Positions 1 through 8,133 of a DNA stretch of 57,043 nt are shown piece by piece. The notes under the pieces are model-generated. The model was given only the letters and a program-made list of their open reading frames with translations, had not been told where the DNA came from and did no database searches. The DNA comes from Fibrobacteraceae bacterium (GTDB lineage: Bacteria > Fibrobacterota > Fibrobacteria > Fibrobacterales > Fibrobacteraceae): assembly GCA_017631885.1 (NCBI GenBank), contig JAGBSH010000017.1, positions 1 to 57,043 of the forward strand, read 5' to 3'. Both the position numbers and the translations under genes were made by a program. How positions within the stretch are numbered: the first letter of the stretch is position 1; the number at the start of each line of letters is the position of its first letter.

Positions 1-1461
1 AGCCTTGATGAGGAGTTCGTCGGCAGGCATCTGGCCCGGAGTCTTGAGCATTTCTTCTTCAAGTTCTACAAGTTCACGCATCTGCTGCACGAAGTAGGCC
101 TTTTCGTAGGTGGCGGCAAAGATTTCTTCGTCGGTTGCACCTTTACGAATAGCTTCATACATCAAAAAGTGGCGTTCAGAACTTGCCGTTTTCATCATTT
201 CAAGAAGTTCTTCTTTGCTCTTCTTGTTAAAATCTTTTGCAAAACCTAAACCAGAACGACCATTTTCAAGACCACGAATTGCCTTTTGCAAGGTTTCTTT
301 GTAAGTCTTACCAATAGCCATCACCTCGCCAACAGCCTTCATTTGTGTGCCTAAGCAATCATCTACACCGCGGAATTTTTCAAAAGCCCAACGAGCAAAT
401 TTCAAAACCACATAATCACCACTCGGGGTGTATTTTTCAAGGCTGCCATCACGCCAATATGGAATTTGGTCAAGAGTTAAACCAGCAGCAAGTTTTGCAG
501 AAACAAACGCAATTGGGAACCCAGTAGCCTTTGAAGCCAAAGCTGAAGAACGACTTGTACGTGGGTTAATTTCAATAATCACAATGCGATCTGATTTTGG
601 ATCATGAGCAAACTGAACGTTAGTTCCCCCAATCACACCAATAGATTCTACAATTTTAAAAGCTTGTTCTTTTAAGCGGTTTTCAAGGTCTTTGCTAATA
701 GTAAGGAAGGGTGCTGCACAGAAAGAGTCCCCTGTATGCACACCTACCGGGTCAATATTTTCAATAAAGCAAATTGCAATCATCTGGTTCTTGGCATCGC
801 GAACCACTTCCACTTCAAGTTCTTCCCAACCAAGAATTGATTCTTCAATCAAGCATTGGTGCGTCATAGAAAGTTCAAGACCATTAGAACAAATGGTGCG
901 AAGTTCTTCTACATTGTAGCAGAAACCGCCACCAGCGCCACCCATGGTATAAGCTGGGCGAACTACAACCGGGTAACCGATTTCAGAAACGATTTTTTCA
1001 GCTTCTTCCACCGTATGGCAAATACCAGAACGAGGCGTATCAATTCCCAACTTTTGCATAGTAGCCTTGAAGATTTCGCGGTCTTCACCACGTTCAATCG
1101 CGTCAAGGTTCACACCAATAACTTTCACGCCGTATTTATCAAGTACACCAGCCTTGTTCAACTCACAAGCAAGGTTCAAGCCAGTTTGGCCCCCTAAGTT
1201 TGGCAACAATGCATCTGGGCGTTCTTTTTCAATAATTTCTTCAAGGCGTTTTACATTCAATGGTTCAATGTATGTAGCATCGGCCATAACAGGGTCTGTC
1301 ATGATTGTAGCTGGGTTAGAGTTCACAAGAACAATCTTATAACCTTGTTCTCGCAAAGCTTTACATGCCTGCGTTCCAGAATAGTCAAATTCACAAGCCT
1401 GGCCAATCACAATCGGGCCAGAACCAATAATCAAAACTTTGTCGATGCCTTCGATTTTCAT
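1..1461 (-). CDS. carB: Carbamoyl-phosphate synthase large subunit, N-terminal 487 residues (cut by window edge)
   Basis: Makes carbamoyl phosphate from bicarbonate, ATP and glutamine-derived ammonia for pyrimidine and arginine synthesis. The visible 487 residues of a roughly 1,070-residue family begin MKIEGIDKVLIIGSGPIVIG and continue with the QACEFDYSGTQA, NSNPATIMTDP and PNLGGQTGLN motifs of the first ATP-grasp half. An ATP-grasp core (RPAYTMGGAGGG) and the EINPRTSRSSALASKATG motif follow. The reading frame is open to base 1, so the C-terminal half lies outside. The ATG at 1461 is preceded by GGAGAAG, a good ribosome site. No carA is present in the window. The 5' region looks like a leader-peptide attenuator (see the entries at 1476-1658 and 1503-1538), which suggests control by pyrimidine level. 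The family call is very secure; the regulation is inferred. Confidence 0.97.
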   Translation of the reverse strand, partial: MKIEGIDKVLIIGSGPIVIGQACEFDYSGTQACKALREQGYKIVLVNSNPATIMTDPVMADATYIEPLNVKRLEEIIEKERPDALLPNLGGQTGLNLACELNKAGVLDKYGVKVIGVNLDAIERGEDREIFKATMQKLGIDTPRSGICHTVEEAEKIVSEIGYPVVVRPAYTMGGAGGGFCYNVEELRTICSNGLELSMTHQCLIEESILGWEELEVEVVRDAKNQMIAICFIENIDPVGVHTGDSFCAAPFLTISKDLENRLKEQAFKIVESIGVIGGTNVQFAHDPKSDRIVIIEINPRTSRSSALASKATGFPIAFVSAKLAAGLTLDQIPYWRDGSLEKYTPSGDYVVLKFARWAFEKFRGVDDCLGTQMKAVGEVMAIGKTYKETLQKAIRGLENGRSGLGFAKDFNKKSKEELLEMMKTASSERHFLMYEAIRKGATDEEIFAATYEKAYFVQQMRELVELEEEMLKTPGQMPADELLIKA

Positions 1462-1475
1462 TTTTACTTCTCCAT

Positions 1476-1658
1476 TTAGTTAAAACCTGTCTCGTACTGA
1501 GAACAAAAAAAATGCCGAACCAAAATGATTCGACATTTCAAAAAACCAAAAAACAAAACAGCAATCTTTTTTCGAAAAATAGAAGAAACAACATTTTGAA
1601 CGCCATGGCGAGCTACCTTTTCAACCGTTCCTGCGATAATCGCTAAAGGTTGCAGCAT
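1476..1658 (-). CDS. Putative 60-residue leader peptide of carB
   Basis: A short ORF starting MLQPLAIIAGTVEK, with AGGAG nine bases before its ATG, ending 14 nt before the carB start. It matches no protein family I recognise. Its middle is encoded by a very T-rich tract (about 1539-1566, giving Val-Leu-Phe-Phe-Gly-Phe-Leu), directly before a terminator hairpin lying inside the ORF. This matches the E. coli pyrBI leader layout, where coupled translation of an ORF running through the attenuator prevents termination when UTP is low and polymerase pauses in the T-rich tract. The role as leader rather than functional protein is inferred. The alternative is a chance ORF crossing an ordinary terminator. 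Confidence 0.45.
   Translation of the reverse strand: MLQPLAIIAGTVEKVARHGVQNVVSSIFRKKIAVLFFGFLKCRIILVRHFFCSQYETGFN
1503..1538 (-). terminator. Intrinsic terminator/attenuator upstream of carB
   Basis: On the minus strand a 10-bp stem (arms 1529-1538 and 1510-1519, one G-U pair, 9-nt loop) is followed by a run of six T. It lies about 45 nt before the carB ATG and inside the leader ORF. A terminator placed before a gene and inside a translated leader suggests attenuation. It could also simply end the PfkB-kinase transcript. Confidence 0.7.
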
Positions 1659-1705
1659 TCTACAAATCTCCTATTTCTTTCAAATGCAATCTGTTCAAAC
1701 TTCGG

Positions 1706-1713
1706 CAAATATA
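1706..1713 (-). promoter_or_regulatory. Candidate -7 element (TATATTTG) of the carB leader
   Basis: TATATTTG on the minus strand fits the Bacteroidetes-type promoter motif TAnnTTTG and lies 48 nt upstream of the leader ATG. No clear -33 element is visible. The call rests on recurrence of the same octamer upstream of other genes in this window. Confidence 0.35.
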
Positions 1714-1774
1714 GTTATAAATTCAAGGAATTTTCATTTCTTTTCTACAAAAAATCACAAAACTGCCATTTTAG

Positions 1775-1791
1775 AAAAAACCGCGTTTTTT
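1775..1791 (-). terminator. Short hairpin at the 3' end of the PfkB kinase gene
   Basis: A 7-bp stem (A6C / GT6) with a 3-nt loop overlaps the kinase stop codon. The stem itself supplies a T-run, but no further T-tract follows, so termination is likely weak. It would partly separate the kinase transcript from the carB leader. Confidence 0.3.
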
Positions 1792-2746
1792 AGAGATTTT
1801 TCAACCTATTCCAAACAGAATCTGGAATAGAAGCCCCCTGCACTTGCACCACTTCAGCAGCAACCTCACTAGCTAGTTTACCACACTCAGGAATATCTGA
1901 ACCCGAAAGGAATCCAAATAAAAAGCCCGCGGCCCACAAATCACCAGCGCCAGTCGTATCTAACGCTTGCACTTTCTTCGCTTTGATTTCAAAAACGGTT
2001 CCTTGGTAAGAAACTAAAGCGCCTTCAGCCCCCAATTTAACAACCGCCAAAGAAGTGTATTTTGCAAGTTCTTCAAGAGCTTCTCGAGGTTCTTTCCCTG
2101 TATAAGCTTTTGCTTCTTCTTCGTTAGCAAAAATCATATCAATCAAGCCTTCGGCAAAAAGGCTTTCAAAAAGAGAATGGCAGACATTTACCACGCCAAA
2201 AGAACCAAAGTCTAGAGCCGTTGGCACGCCAGCCGCTTTAGAACGTTCTAATACACCACGAAATGTTTTGGCATCAAATGCTCTGTAACCTTCTATATAA
2301 GTTAACGCAGCTCCATCAAAAACATTTTCCGGAAAATCATCTAATGACAAAGTATCAGAAGCGCCAAGGTAAGAAAACATTGTGCGTTCAGCATCTGGAG
2401 TGACTACCGAAAGAACTCGACCAGTAGGTTCATTTGCAGGTTTAATCAAAGACTGAACGTTTGAATTTTTCAAATGCAACGCAAAAAGTTTTCCTAATTC
2501 GTCTTCACCTGTTTTTGAAACAAATGCAGCTTCGCCACCAAGTTTTGCATAACCTACAAGCGTATTGCAAGCAGAACCACCAGGGACTTTTTCATAAGCA
2601 GGGAGTGTTGAAAGCAAACTCTCTATACGAGAAAAATCCACAAGTTGCATATCACCTTTCACAGCTTTATTTTCTTGAATCCAGGAATCTTGCACATTAA
2701 CAAGTAAATCTACAAGAGCAGCACCAACTCCAACAATCCGTTTCAT
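1790..2746 (-). CDS. PfkB-family carbohydrate/nucleoside kinase
   Basis: A cytoplasmic ribokinase-fold kinase of 318 residues, usual for the family. The N-terminal GVGAALVDLLVNV strand and PGGSACNTLVGYAKLG motif are the first PfkB signature region. DTTGAGDLWAAGFLFG near residue 270 is the second signature and holds the catalytic Asp and anion hole. The overall pattern (VPGGSACNT, long N-terminal lid) is closer to adenosine kinase-like members than to fructokinases, but the substrate cannot be assigned from sequence alone. The gene follows the rhomboid protease gene by 11 nt and probably shares its transcript. Confidence 0.9.
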   Translation of the reverse strand: MKRIVGVGAALVDLLVNVQDSWIQENKAVKGDMQLVDFSRIESLLSTLPAYEKVPGGSACNTLVGYAKLGGEAAFVSKTGEDELGKLFALHLKNSNVQSLIKPANEPTGRVLSVVTPDAERTMFSYLGASDTLSLDDFPENVFDGAALTYIEGYRAFDAKTFRGVLERSKAAGVPTALDFGSFGVVNVCHSLFESLFAEGLIDMIFANEEEAKAYTGKEPREALEELAKYTSLAVVKLGAEGALVSYQGTVFEIKAKKVQALDTTGAGDLWAAGFLFGFLSGSDIPECGKLASEVAAEVVQVQGASIPDSVWNRLKNL

Positions 2747-2757
2747 AAAAACTCCTT

Positions 2758-3561
2758 TTAACCCCGTCTGCGATTTATACGATCACTCATTTTCAAAATA
2801 TATGCTCGTTCAGAATCCGTCAAAGATTGTAAACCTTCTTCTTTAACTTTCTTCAATATTTCATCTAACTGTTTGTCTGGGTCAATGTAAGAAACTTCTC
2901 CTTCTAAAACATCGTCTCCCAAAAAAGTTTTCTTTTTAGAAGAACGCTTAAAAGAAAAACGTTTCCGGCTTTTTTCAAATAAAGCCATAATAATAAACCC
3001 AGCAACAACTCCGCCTAAATGCGTGAAGTGAGCTACAGAATCATTTGTTCTGGAAAGCAAAATATCCATTAAAATCAAAATCCAAATAGCATGTTTAATT
3101 TTCATTGGTATCACAAAAAACATTAAAAGCATACGTTCTGGAAATAACTTATAATAAGCCACAAAAACGCCCATCAATGCGCCAGAAGCCCCTATAATCA
3201 ACGCATAAGGGTTAAGGGCTCCAAATAAATAGAATGGGATACTGAATAACCCTGCAAAAATCGCAGAGCCAAGATACAAAATCAGAAATTTTCGTTCTCC
3301 GATATTTTCAGCGACTTCGTCACCAAACATCCAAAGCATCATCATGTTAAATAGAAAATGCCAAAAACCGCCATGAATAAAAGCGTATGTAACAAAACGC
3401 CAAACTTCAGCAAAGCCTAACGGAATCAAGCCCCCATAAGCAAGAATTTTATTTTCAATAGTTGGGCCCAAAAACATCCCAGCTAAAAACACCACTAGAT
3501 TTATAATGAGCAATACTCGTATAGGCTTACATAAATAACGAAATGGTTTCATTCCAAACAT
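2758..3561 (-). CDS. Rhomboid-family intramembrane serine protease
   Basis: A 267-residue integral membrane protein with six hydrophobic segments. It carries the HGGFWHFLFN motif (His and Asn of the oxyanion site) in the second segment and the catalytic serine in GASGALMG. The catalytic His is in HFTHLGGVVAG, so all active-site residues are present. A basic linker and an acidic cytoplasmic tail of about 70 residues (DPDKQLDEILKKVKEEG) follow, as in the GlpG-like proteins of the FCB group. The ATG at 3561 has AAGGAAAAG upstream and overlaps coaD by 13 nt. An internal ATG at 3552 would give a 4-nt ATGA overlap. The substrate is unknown. Confidence 0.92.
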   Translation of the reverse strand: MFGMKPFRYLCKPIRVLLIINLVVFLAGMFLGPTIENKILAYGGLIPLGFAEVWRFVTYAFIHGGFWHFLFNMMMLWMFGDEVAENIGERKFLILYLGSAIFAGLFSIPFYLFGALNPYALIIGASGALMGVFVAYYKLFPERMLLMFFVIPMKIKHAIWILILMDILLSRTNDSVAHFTHLGGVVAGFIIMALFEKSRKRFSFKRSSKKKTFLGDDVLEGEVSYIDPDKQLDEILKKVKEEGLQSLTDSERAYILKMSDRINRRRG

Positions 3562-4043
3562 AAAATTTCTTTTCCTTTTCTTTCTACACTTTCGCGAATT
3601 GATTCAGGCACAAAACCTTTTAACGAAGCAGAAAACCGTAACAATTCCCGGACTAAGCTGCTTGAAATTGTAGAGTGTTCCATAGCACAAGGTAACAATA
3701 TCGTTTCTGAAAGTCCATACATTTTTTTGTTATTATAAGCTACCGAACGTTCATATTCAAAATCTAAAGCGCTGCGAATACCACGAATAAGATAAGTGGC
3801 ATTTACTTGTTTCATAAAATCAACAGTTAAACCTGAATAGGTTTCTACACGAACATTTGGAATTTCAGCAACTGCGTTTCTAACCCATTCCAAGCGATTT
3901 TCTAAAGAGAATAAATATTTTTTTTGCGTATTTTCTGCTAATAGAATAATGAGTTCTTGAAACAACGGGGCAGCTCTTTTCACTAAATCTAAATGCCCTT
4001 CTGTAAATGGATCAAAAGACCCTGCAAAAACAGCTTTTTTCAT
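3549..4043 (-). CDS. coaD: Phosphopantetheine adenylyltransferase
   Basis: Catalyses transfer of AMP from ATP to 4'-phosphopantetheine, the penultimate step of coenzyme A synthesis. The 164 residues are full length. The nucleotidyltransferase signature GSFDPFTEGHLDLVKRA is at the N-terminus, with RGIRSALDFEYE in the middle and the STISSSLVREL motif near residue 125. It abuts rsmD (rsmD stops at 4044, coaD starts at 4043). The rsmD-coaD pair is common across bacteria and supports both calls. Confidence 0.96.
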   Translation of the reverse strand: MKKAVFAGSFDPFTEGHLDLVKRAAPLFQELIILLAENTQKKYLFSLENRLEWVRNAVAEIPNVRVETYSGLTVDFMKQVNATYLIRGIRSALDFEYERSVAYNNKKMYGLSETILLPCAMEHSTISSSLVRELLRFSASLKGFVPESIRESVERKGKEILCLE

Positions 4044-4571
4044 TCAAGAATCCTTCCAAAAAAATGCTAAAGATGATTCTCCGTAACGACGAACTTTACC
4101 TTCTAAAGCCCACTCAGGAATCGCTCTGCTCGGGCATTCAAAAATAGCAACTCCATCAGGAGAAAGAAAGTCCAGAAATTTTCTCAAATCTGGATATTCC
4201 TTTATAAATGGCGGGTCCGCATAAATCAAATCAAATTGATAACGGGCTAAAACTGAATCCAATGTTAAAGCATCTTTTTCTAAAAGAGTCAAAGACTTTT
4301 CTATTTGCAAATGGCGGTAATTATTTTTTATGGCTAAAGCTTGTGTGCGATTATTTTCTACTGCTACAACAGATGAAGCACCGCGGCTTAACGCTTCAAT
4401 GCCCATAATTCCACTTCCGGCAAACAAATCTAAAACAGAAAAACCCGAGACATCTTGCAAAATATTAAAAACAGCTTCTCTTGTTCTTGCGCCCGTCGGG
4501 CGCACTAAAAGACCTTCGGGCGAGTTTATCACTCGCCCACGAAAAAGTCCTCCGGTAACACGAATCCCCAT
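4044..4571 (-). CDS. rsmD: 16S rRNA (guanine966-N2)-methyltransferase
   Basis: A SAM-dependent methyltransferase that modifies G966 of 16S rRNA. The 175 residues show RVTGGLFRGR at the N-terminus, the RPTGARTREAVFNIL block, motif I in LDLFAGSGIMGIEALSRGA and the catalytic DPPF. It sits 2 nt after pilN and directly before coaD, in one transcript with translationally coupled neighbours. Confidence 0.95.
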   Translation of the reverse strand: MGIRVTGGLFRGRVINSPEGLLVRPTGARTREAVFNILQDVSGFSVLDLFAGSGIMGIEALSRGASSVVAVENNRTQALAIKNNYRHLQIEKSLTLLEKDALTLDSVLARYQFDLIYADPPFIKEYPDLRKFLDFLSPDGVAIFECPSRAIPEWALEGKVRRYGESSLAFFWKDS

Positions 4572-4573
4572 AA

Positions 4574-5593
4574 TTAGGGTTTTACAAATGCATCAAGAAT
4601 AAATGTGACAGCAATATCTTTGCCACGGCGTTCAAGAACTGCACGACGGACACCTAAACGAAGTGGTGATTCTTTCCATGCAAGAATAAATGCATGAACC
4701 TGAGCAAAATCAGAAACCGCCTTCACTGTGTAAGTCAATCGCTTGTAAGTTCCAAAGTTTTCTGTTTCAGGTTTTGCAAGTCCAGAAATTTTCATTTTCC
4801 CTGAAGCGTCCAATGCTTTGAACTTAGCAAGTTCAGCATCTACACTATCAGCAGCAAGGAATTCATTTACAGGCATTGAGACATTTACATGTTCCAATTT
4901 TATTGAACCAAATGCAGTAATGTCTGTTGCTGGAGCATTTTCTGGAATTGGTGGAGTGCGGTAATCAACACTTACTGATTTTAAACGTTCAAGGAACGAA
5001 CGTTGTACAAGTGGAGCATCAGCCACGCCACGAACATAATAGAAATTAGGAGCTTCAAACACTAAATTTGAAAAACCAATATCATCTGGTGTTGCTGTTT
5101 GAATAAAGGAAATGAACTGACCAAGAGAAGCTTTCTGGTATTGAATTTTTTCTAATGGTAAGTAATCCTTATAAGAAGTGCGTTTAGCTTTTTCAAATAT
5201 AGTTGGTTGTACTTCTGCAACAAAAGAAGCCACAGAAGTTTTTGCACTTGCTTGTGTTTTTGCATCACCTGCACCACGTTGTTCAGCCATTGAACCAGCA
5301 CTACCAGTCTTAGTCACTGCTGCCATATCAACAACTAATGTATCAGCAGAATGTTCTATTCCTAAAACATCTAATACGATAGTAGGGATAAAGGTTTCTA
5401 ATGCTTTTGGTACTCCAAAAACTACCATGCTTGAAAGGCCAACAACAATCACTGTTGCAGCAGCAACAACAATAGTCAACAAGTTTTTCTTTTTGCCACC
5501 TTCCTGAGTCTTCTGGGAAGCAACATTTATCGGCTGCACTACAGCAGAGGAATCTAAGCCATCGGCGGCTTCTATCAAATTCAGGCGAATCAT
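4574..5593 (-). CDS. pilN: PilN-like type IV pilus/type II secretion inner-membrane protein
   Basis: A 339-residue bitopic protein. It begins MIRLNLIEAADG, the cytoplasmic motif by which PilN binds the PilM groove. A basic KKK patch, one membrane segment (about residues 38-60) and a large periplasmic part follow, ending in a ferredoxin-like fold typical of PilN/PilO. It is longer than classical PilN (about 200 residues). No separate pilO is seen, so it may be a PilN/PilO-type composite. The start overlaps pilM by 4 nt (ATGA). The assignment rests mainly on the N-terminal motif, topology and pilM adjacency. Confidence 0.7.
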   Translation of the reverse strand: MIRLNLIEAADGLDSSAVVQPINVASQKTQEGGKKKNLLTIVVAAATVIVVGLSSMVVFGVPKALETFIPTIVLDVLGIEHSADTLVVDMAAVTKTGSAGSMAEQRGAGDAKTQASAKTSVASFVAEVQPTIFEKAKRTSYKDYLPLEKIQYQKASLGQFISFIQTATPDDIGFSNLVFEAPNFYYVRGVADAPLVQRSFLERLKSVSVDYRTPPIPENAPATDITAFGSIKLEHVNVSMPVNEFLAADSVDAELAKFKALDASGKMKISGLAKPETENFGTYKRLTYTVKAVSDFAQVHAFILAWKESPLRLGVRRAVLERRGKDIAVTFILDAFVKP

Positions 5594-6504
5594 GCTTTAA
5601 CCTCCGCCGCTTGAACCGCAGCCCCTAGAGCGCCTACACACAAAGGCAACAAAGCTTCTTCAGCTTCGTCTGCAGATACTTTGATTTTTGGGAAAGAAGA
5701 AAGAAGTTCTACTTGTGTTTCTGGAAGCTTTGCTTTAAGAATATCCATAAACAACGCATCTGTAGAAATATCGCCACAGACAAATATCGTTTCTGTATTC
5801 ACGCTATTTTCTGTCTTTGCAAGTTCTATTTGCTTAACAATACCTTCAGAAAGAATCTTGTAGGCGTCTTCTTGTTCACGCCCTACAAGTTCAAGTGTAG
5901 AAACTCCACGTAAAACACGCAAATGATTTTTAGACAACCACATCAAAGAAACGCCAGCAATATCTGCTTTTAAAATACAACGCAACTTTGTTGGCTGATC
6001 ATCACCTACTTCAATAAGGTTCAGTAAAGCTGTCGCGTCTACATTCATAATTTGCGGTGAAAGTTTCTTATTGCGGAAACCTTTACGCACACCATTCACC
6101 CATTCTTCACGAAGAGCAATGAACAAAACAGTCCAACCGCTTTCCTTAGAACCACCAATTATCTGATAATCCATGTAATATTGCTTTGGAGAATCATTGA
6201 TAATTGTTGAAAGGTACCAATTAAGGTATTCAGCAATATCTTCCACTTCAGCAGGGACAAAAATTTGTCGCACTATTGACCTGAAAGAAGAAACCGTAAG
6301 AGAAACAGAAGCCCAATCCTCTATAGAGTTTTCTGTGAGCCAAACCTGCAATGCGGTTTCAAATGTTGGAATATCGTTCAATGGTGGAACAGGAACGTCA
6401 AGCACGCCCACTCGAACAACCGACTTTTCTTTTGCATCATAGAGCACCACTTTCAAAGAAAGTTCACCGGCGTCTAAACCAAGATGTAAATGCGTATCAC
6501 TCAT
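5590..6504 (-). CDS. pilM: PilM-like actin-fold ATPase of type IV pilus machinery
   Basis: A 304-residue cytoplasmic protein with an actin/FtsA-like fold. The N-terminal HLGLDAGELSLKVVLYD is the phosphate-1 loop, IMNVDATALLNLIEV the mid region, and a FVCGDIS stretch resembles the adenosine loop. PilM forms the cytoplasmic ring docking PilN to the PilB/PilC motor. Coupling to the next gene by a 4-nt overlap supports the pair. The motor ATPase PilB is about 4 kb upstream in the same strand run. Confidence 0.72.
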   Translation of the reverse strand: MSDTHLHLGLDAGELSLKVVLYDAKEKSVVRVGVLDVPVPPLNDIPTFETALQVWLTENSIEDWASVSLTVSSFRSIVRQIFVPAEVEDIAEYLNWYLSTIINDSPKQYYMDYQIIGGSKESGWTVLFIALREEWVNGVRKGFRNKKLSPQIMNVDATALLNLIEVGDDQPTKLRCILKADIAGVSLMWLSKNHLRVLRGVSTLELVGREQEDAYKILSEGIVKQIELAKTENSVNTETIFVCGDISTDALFMDILKAKLPETQVELLSSFPKIKVSADEAEEALLPLCVGALGAAVQAAEVKA

Positions 6505-6539
6505 AATATCAACGACTTAAGATGTTATTCCCCTTAAAA

Positions 6540-6986
6540 CTAATCAAATTTTATGCTTTTCAAAATGATTTTTGATTTTTTCTTGCCAATTCCTGATATT
6601 TTTAGCAAATCTGCCTCTTTTTTTAGCGGTCCATGCGTTTTTCTGTAACTAATTATCTTTTCTGCCATTTTCGGACCAACTCCAGGAATTGCACACAAAA
6701 CGTCTAAAGAAGCGGTATTTATAGCTATCGGGAACGAAATTTTAGGTTTTTTCTTTGATTTTTTCTCTTTTTTTACCGCTATCTTTTCATTTTCAATAAT
6801 AATTTCTGTGTTTTCTATAGATTTTTCTTCTTTTTTCTGTAAAAATATTTCTTGTTCTGGAGAATCTCTGAATTCTACAGGAACACTTCCTATTTCTGGT
6901 AAATCCCATGGACTAAAACGCACCAAAGTCCCAACAAAAAACAAAGATAACACTAGCACCAACACTCTTTTTTCAGCTGTATTCAT
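6540..6986 (-). CDS. ComEA-like helix-hairpin-helix DNA-binding protein
   Basis: A 148-residue protein with an N-terminal membrane anchor (about residues 8-25), a highly charged lysine-rich linker and a C-terminal tandem helix-hairpin-helix. The domain is seen in INTASLDVLCAIPGVGPKMA followed by LKISGIGKKKSKIILKSIKF. ComEA proteins bind DNA in the periplasm during natural uptake, and the nearby pilus genes and ComM fit a competence role. The upstream TTG at 7001 is possible, but the ATG at 6986 has GGGA before it and gives the better signal anchor. Confidence 0.8.
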   Translation of the reverse strand: MNTAEKRVLVLVLSLFFVGTLVRFSPWDLPEIGSVPVEFRDSPEQEIFLQKKEEKSIENTEIIIENEKIAVKKEKKSKKKPKISFPIAINTASLDVLCAIPGVGPKMAEKIISYRKTHGPLKKEADLLKISGIGKKKSKIILKSIKFD

Positions 6987-7067
6987 TAAAAATCCCAACA
7001 AGATTTCAGGAATATATCAAAAGAGTTAGTTTTAAGCTAAACCGGCTTAACCAACTTCTAGCCAATG

Positions 7068-7790
7068 CTAGAATTCATCATATTCGCTAGAAGAGCGAAT
7101 TAATGCTTCGACCTTTTCTGCATCTGATAAAACATCAACCGAAAAAGACGGTGTTAATGTTTTTACCATGCGAATAGGTGTTTTCCCAAGAATACGTAAC
7201 TGTTCTAAGGATTCGGCTACTTCTCGAGAACTTTGCGGTAAACTACTAAATTCTTCGCGACATTTCAAAGAGTAAGCATAAATACCTCTGTGTTCTTGCC
7301 ATTTCGGAACTTCTACTGCTGGGATATTTCGCCGAAAATCAAGAGCAAAACCTTCGTTAGAAACCAAGACTTTAACAACTGTTTCTAATGAAGCGTCTTC
7401 TGAATTCAAAGGAGAACAAGCACTGACCCAAGCTTCTGGGTATTGTGCTAATGTTTTAGAAACATTACGGAGTAAATCTAAATCGACAACAGGCTCATCA
7501 CCTTGTAAATTCACCACTAAATCTAAGCCCAATTGTTTTGCAGCAAAAGCAACCCTATCTGACCCCGTTGCGGCTGGCCCTGTTTTAAAAGCTTCATAGC
7601 CAGCTTGTTTCACTAAATCTGCAATAGAATCGTCGTCTGTAGCGCAAACAATAGAAGCAAAACAATTAGCCTTTTTAGCTCTGTCCATTGTTCTAAGAAT
7701 CATTTCACGCCCGCAAAGCTTGAATAAAGGTTTTCCAGGAAAGCGTGAAGACCCTATCCGCGCAGGGATAATACAATGAACAGCTTGCAC
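7068..7790 (-). CDS. kdsB: 3-deoxy-manno-octulosonate cytidylyltransferase
   Basis: Activates Kdo with CTP for lipopolysaccharide core synthesis. The 240 residues are full length. The signature IPARIGSSRFPGKPL opens the protein, with the LQGDEPVVD metal-binding motif near residue 95 and HRGIYAYSLKCREEF further on. Separated by 3 nt from gatC upstream. Its presence shows a Gram-negative envelope. A 7-bp hairpin (7056-7073) overlaps the stop but lacks a T-tract. Confidence 0.96.
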   Translation of the reverse strand: MQAVHCIIPARIGSSRFPGKPLFKLCGREMILRTMDRAKKANCFASIVCATDDDSIADLVKQAGYEAFKTGPAATGSDRVAFAAKQLGLDLVVNLQGDEPVVDLDLLRNVSKTLAQYPEAWVSACSPLNSEDASLETVVKVLVSNEGFALDFRRNIPAVEVPKWQEHRGIYAYSLKCREEFSSLPQSSREVAESLEQLRILGKTPIRMVKTLTPSFSVDVLSDAEKVEALIRSSSEYDEF

Positions 7791-7793
7791 TAC

Positions 7794-8081
7794 TTAACCG
7801 CCAATAACTTTTGGAATTACAAAATGATCTGATTCCATTTCAGGAGCATTGCGGAAAGCATCTTGTGAAGAAAGGCCTTCTAATGGAAGATCATCACGAA
7901 GTTCCATAGCGCCATCTTCTACTCCAGTCATTGGTTCGACTTGAGAAAGGTCTAATGAACGAAGGGATTCCATGTGTGAAAGCATCCCATCTAAATGCTT
8001 GGCTAAGCCAGGAATATCTTCTTCAGCAACGCTTAAGCGAGAAAGCTTAGCTAGTTTTAATACATCTTCGCGTTCTAACAT
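7794..8081 (-). CDS. gatC: Aspartyl/glutamyl-tRNA amidotransferase subunit C
   Basis: The small subunit of the GatCAB complex that converts Glu-tRNA(Gln) or Asp-tRNA(Asn) to the amide forms. The 95 residues start MLEREDVLKLAKLSRLSV and contain the conserved MTGVEDGAMELRDDLP and the C-terminal HFVIPKVIGG. The ATG at 8081 has GAGG seven bases upstream and is preferred over a TTG at 8093. gatA and gatB are not in the window. Confidence 0.95.
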   Translation of the reverse strand: MLEREDVLKLAKLSRLSVAEEDIPGLAKHLDGMLSHMESLRSLDLSQVEPMTGVEDGAMELRDDLPLEGLSSQDAFRNAPEMESDHFVIPKVIGG

Positions 8082-8133
8082 AAAATACCTCAAAAAGAAA
8101 GATAAAAAAATAAACTTACTTATACAAGAAACG

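Noticed and set aside
7056-7073. Hairpin at the kdsB 3' end as a terminator
   Set aside because: Only 7 bp, overlapping the stop codon, and not followed by a T-tract on the minus strand.
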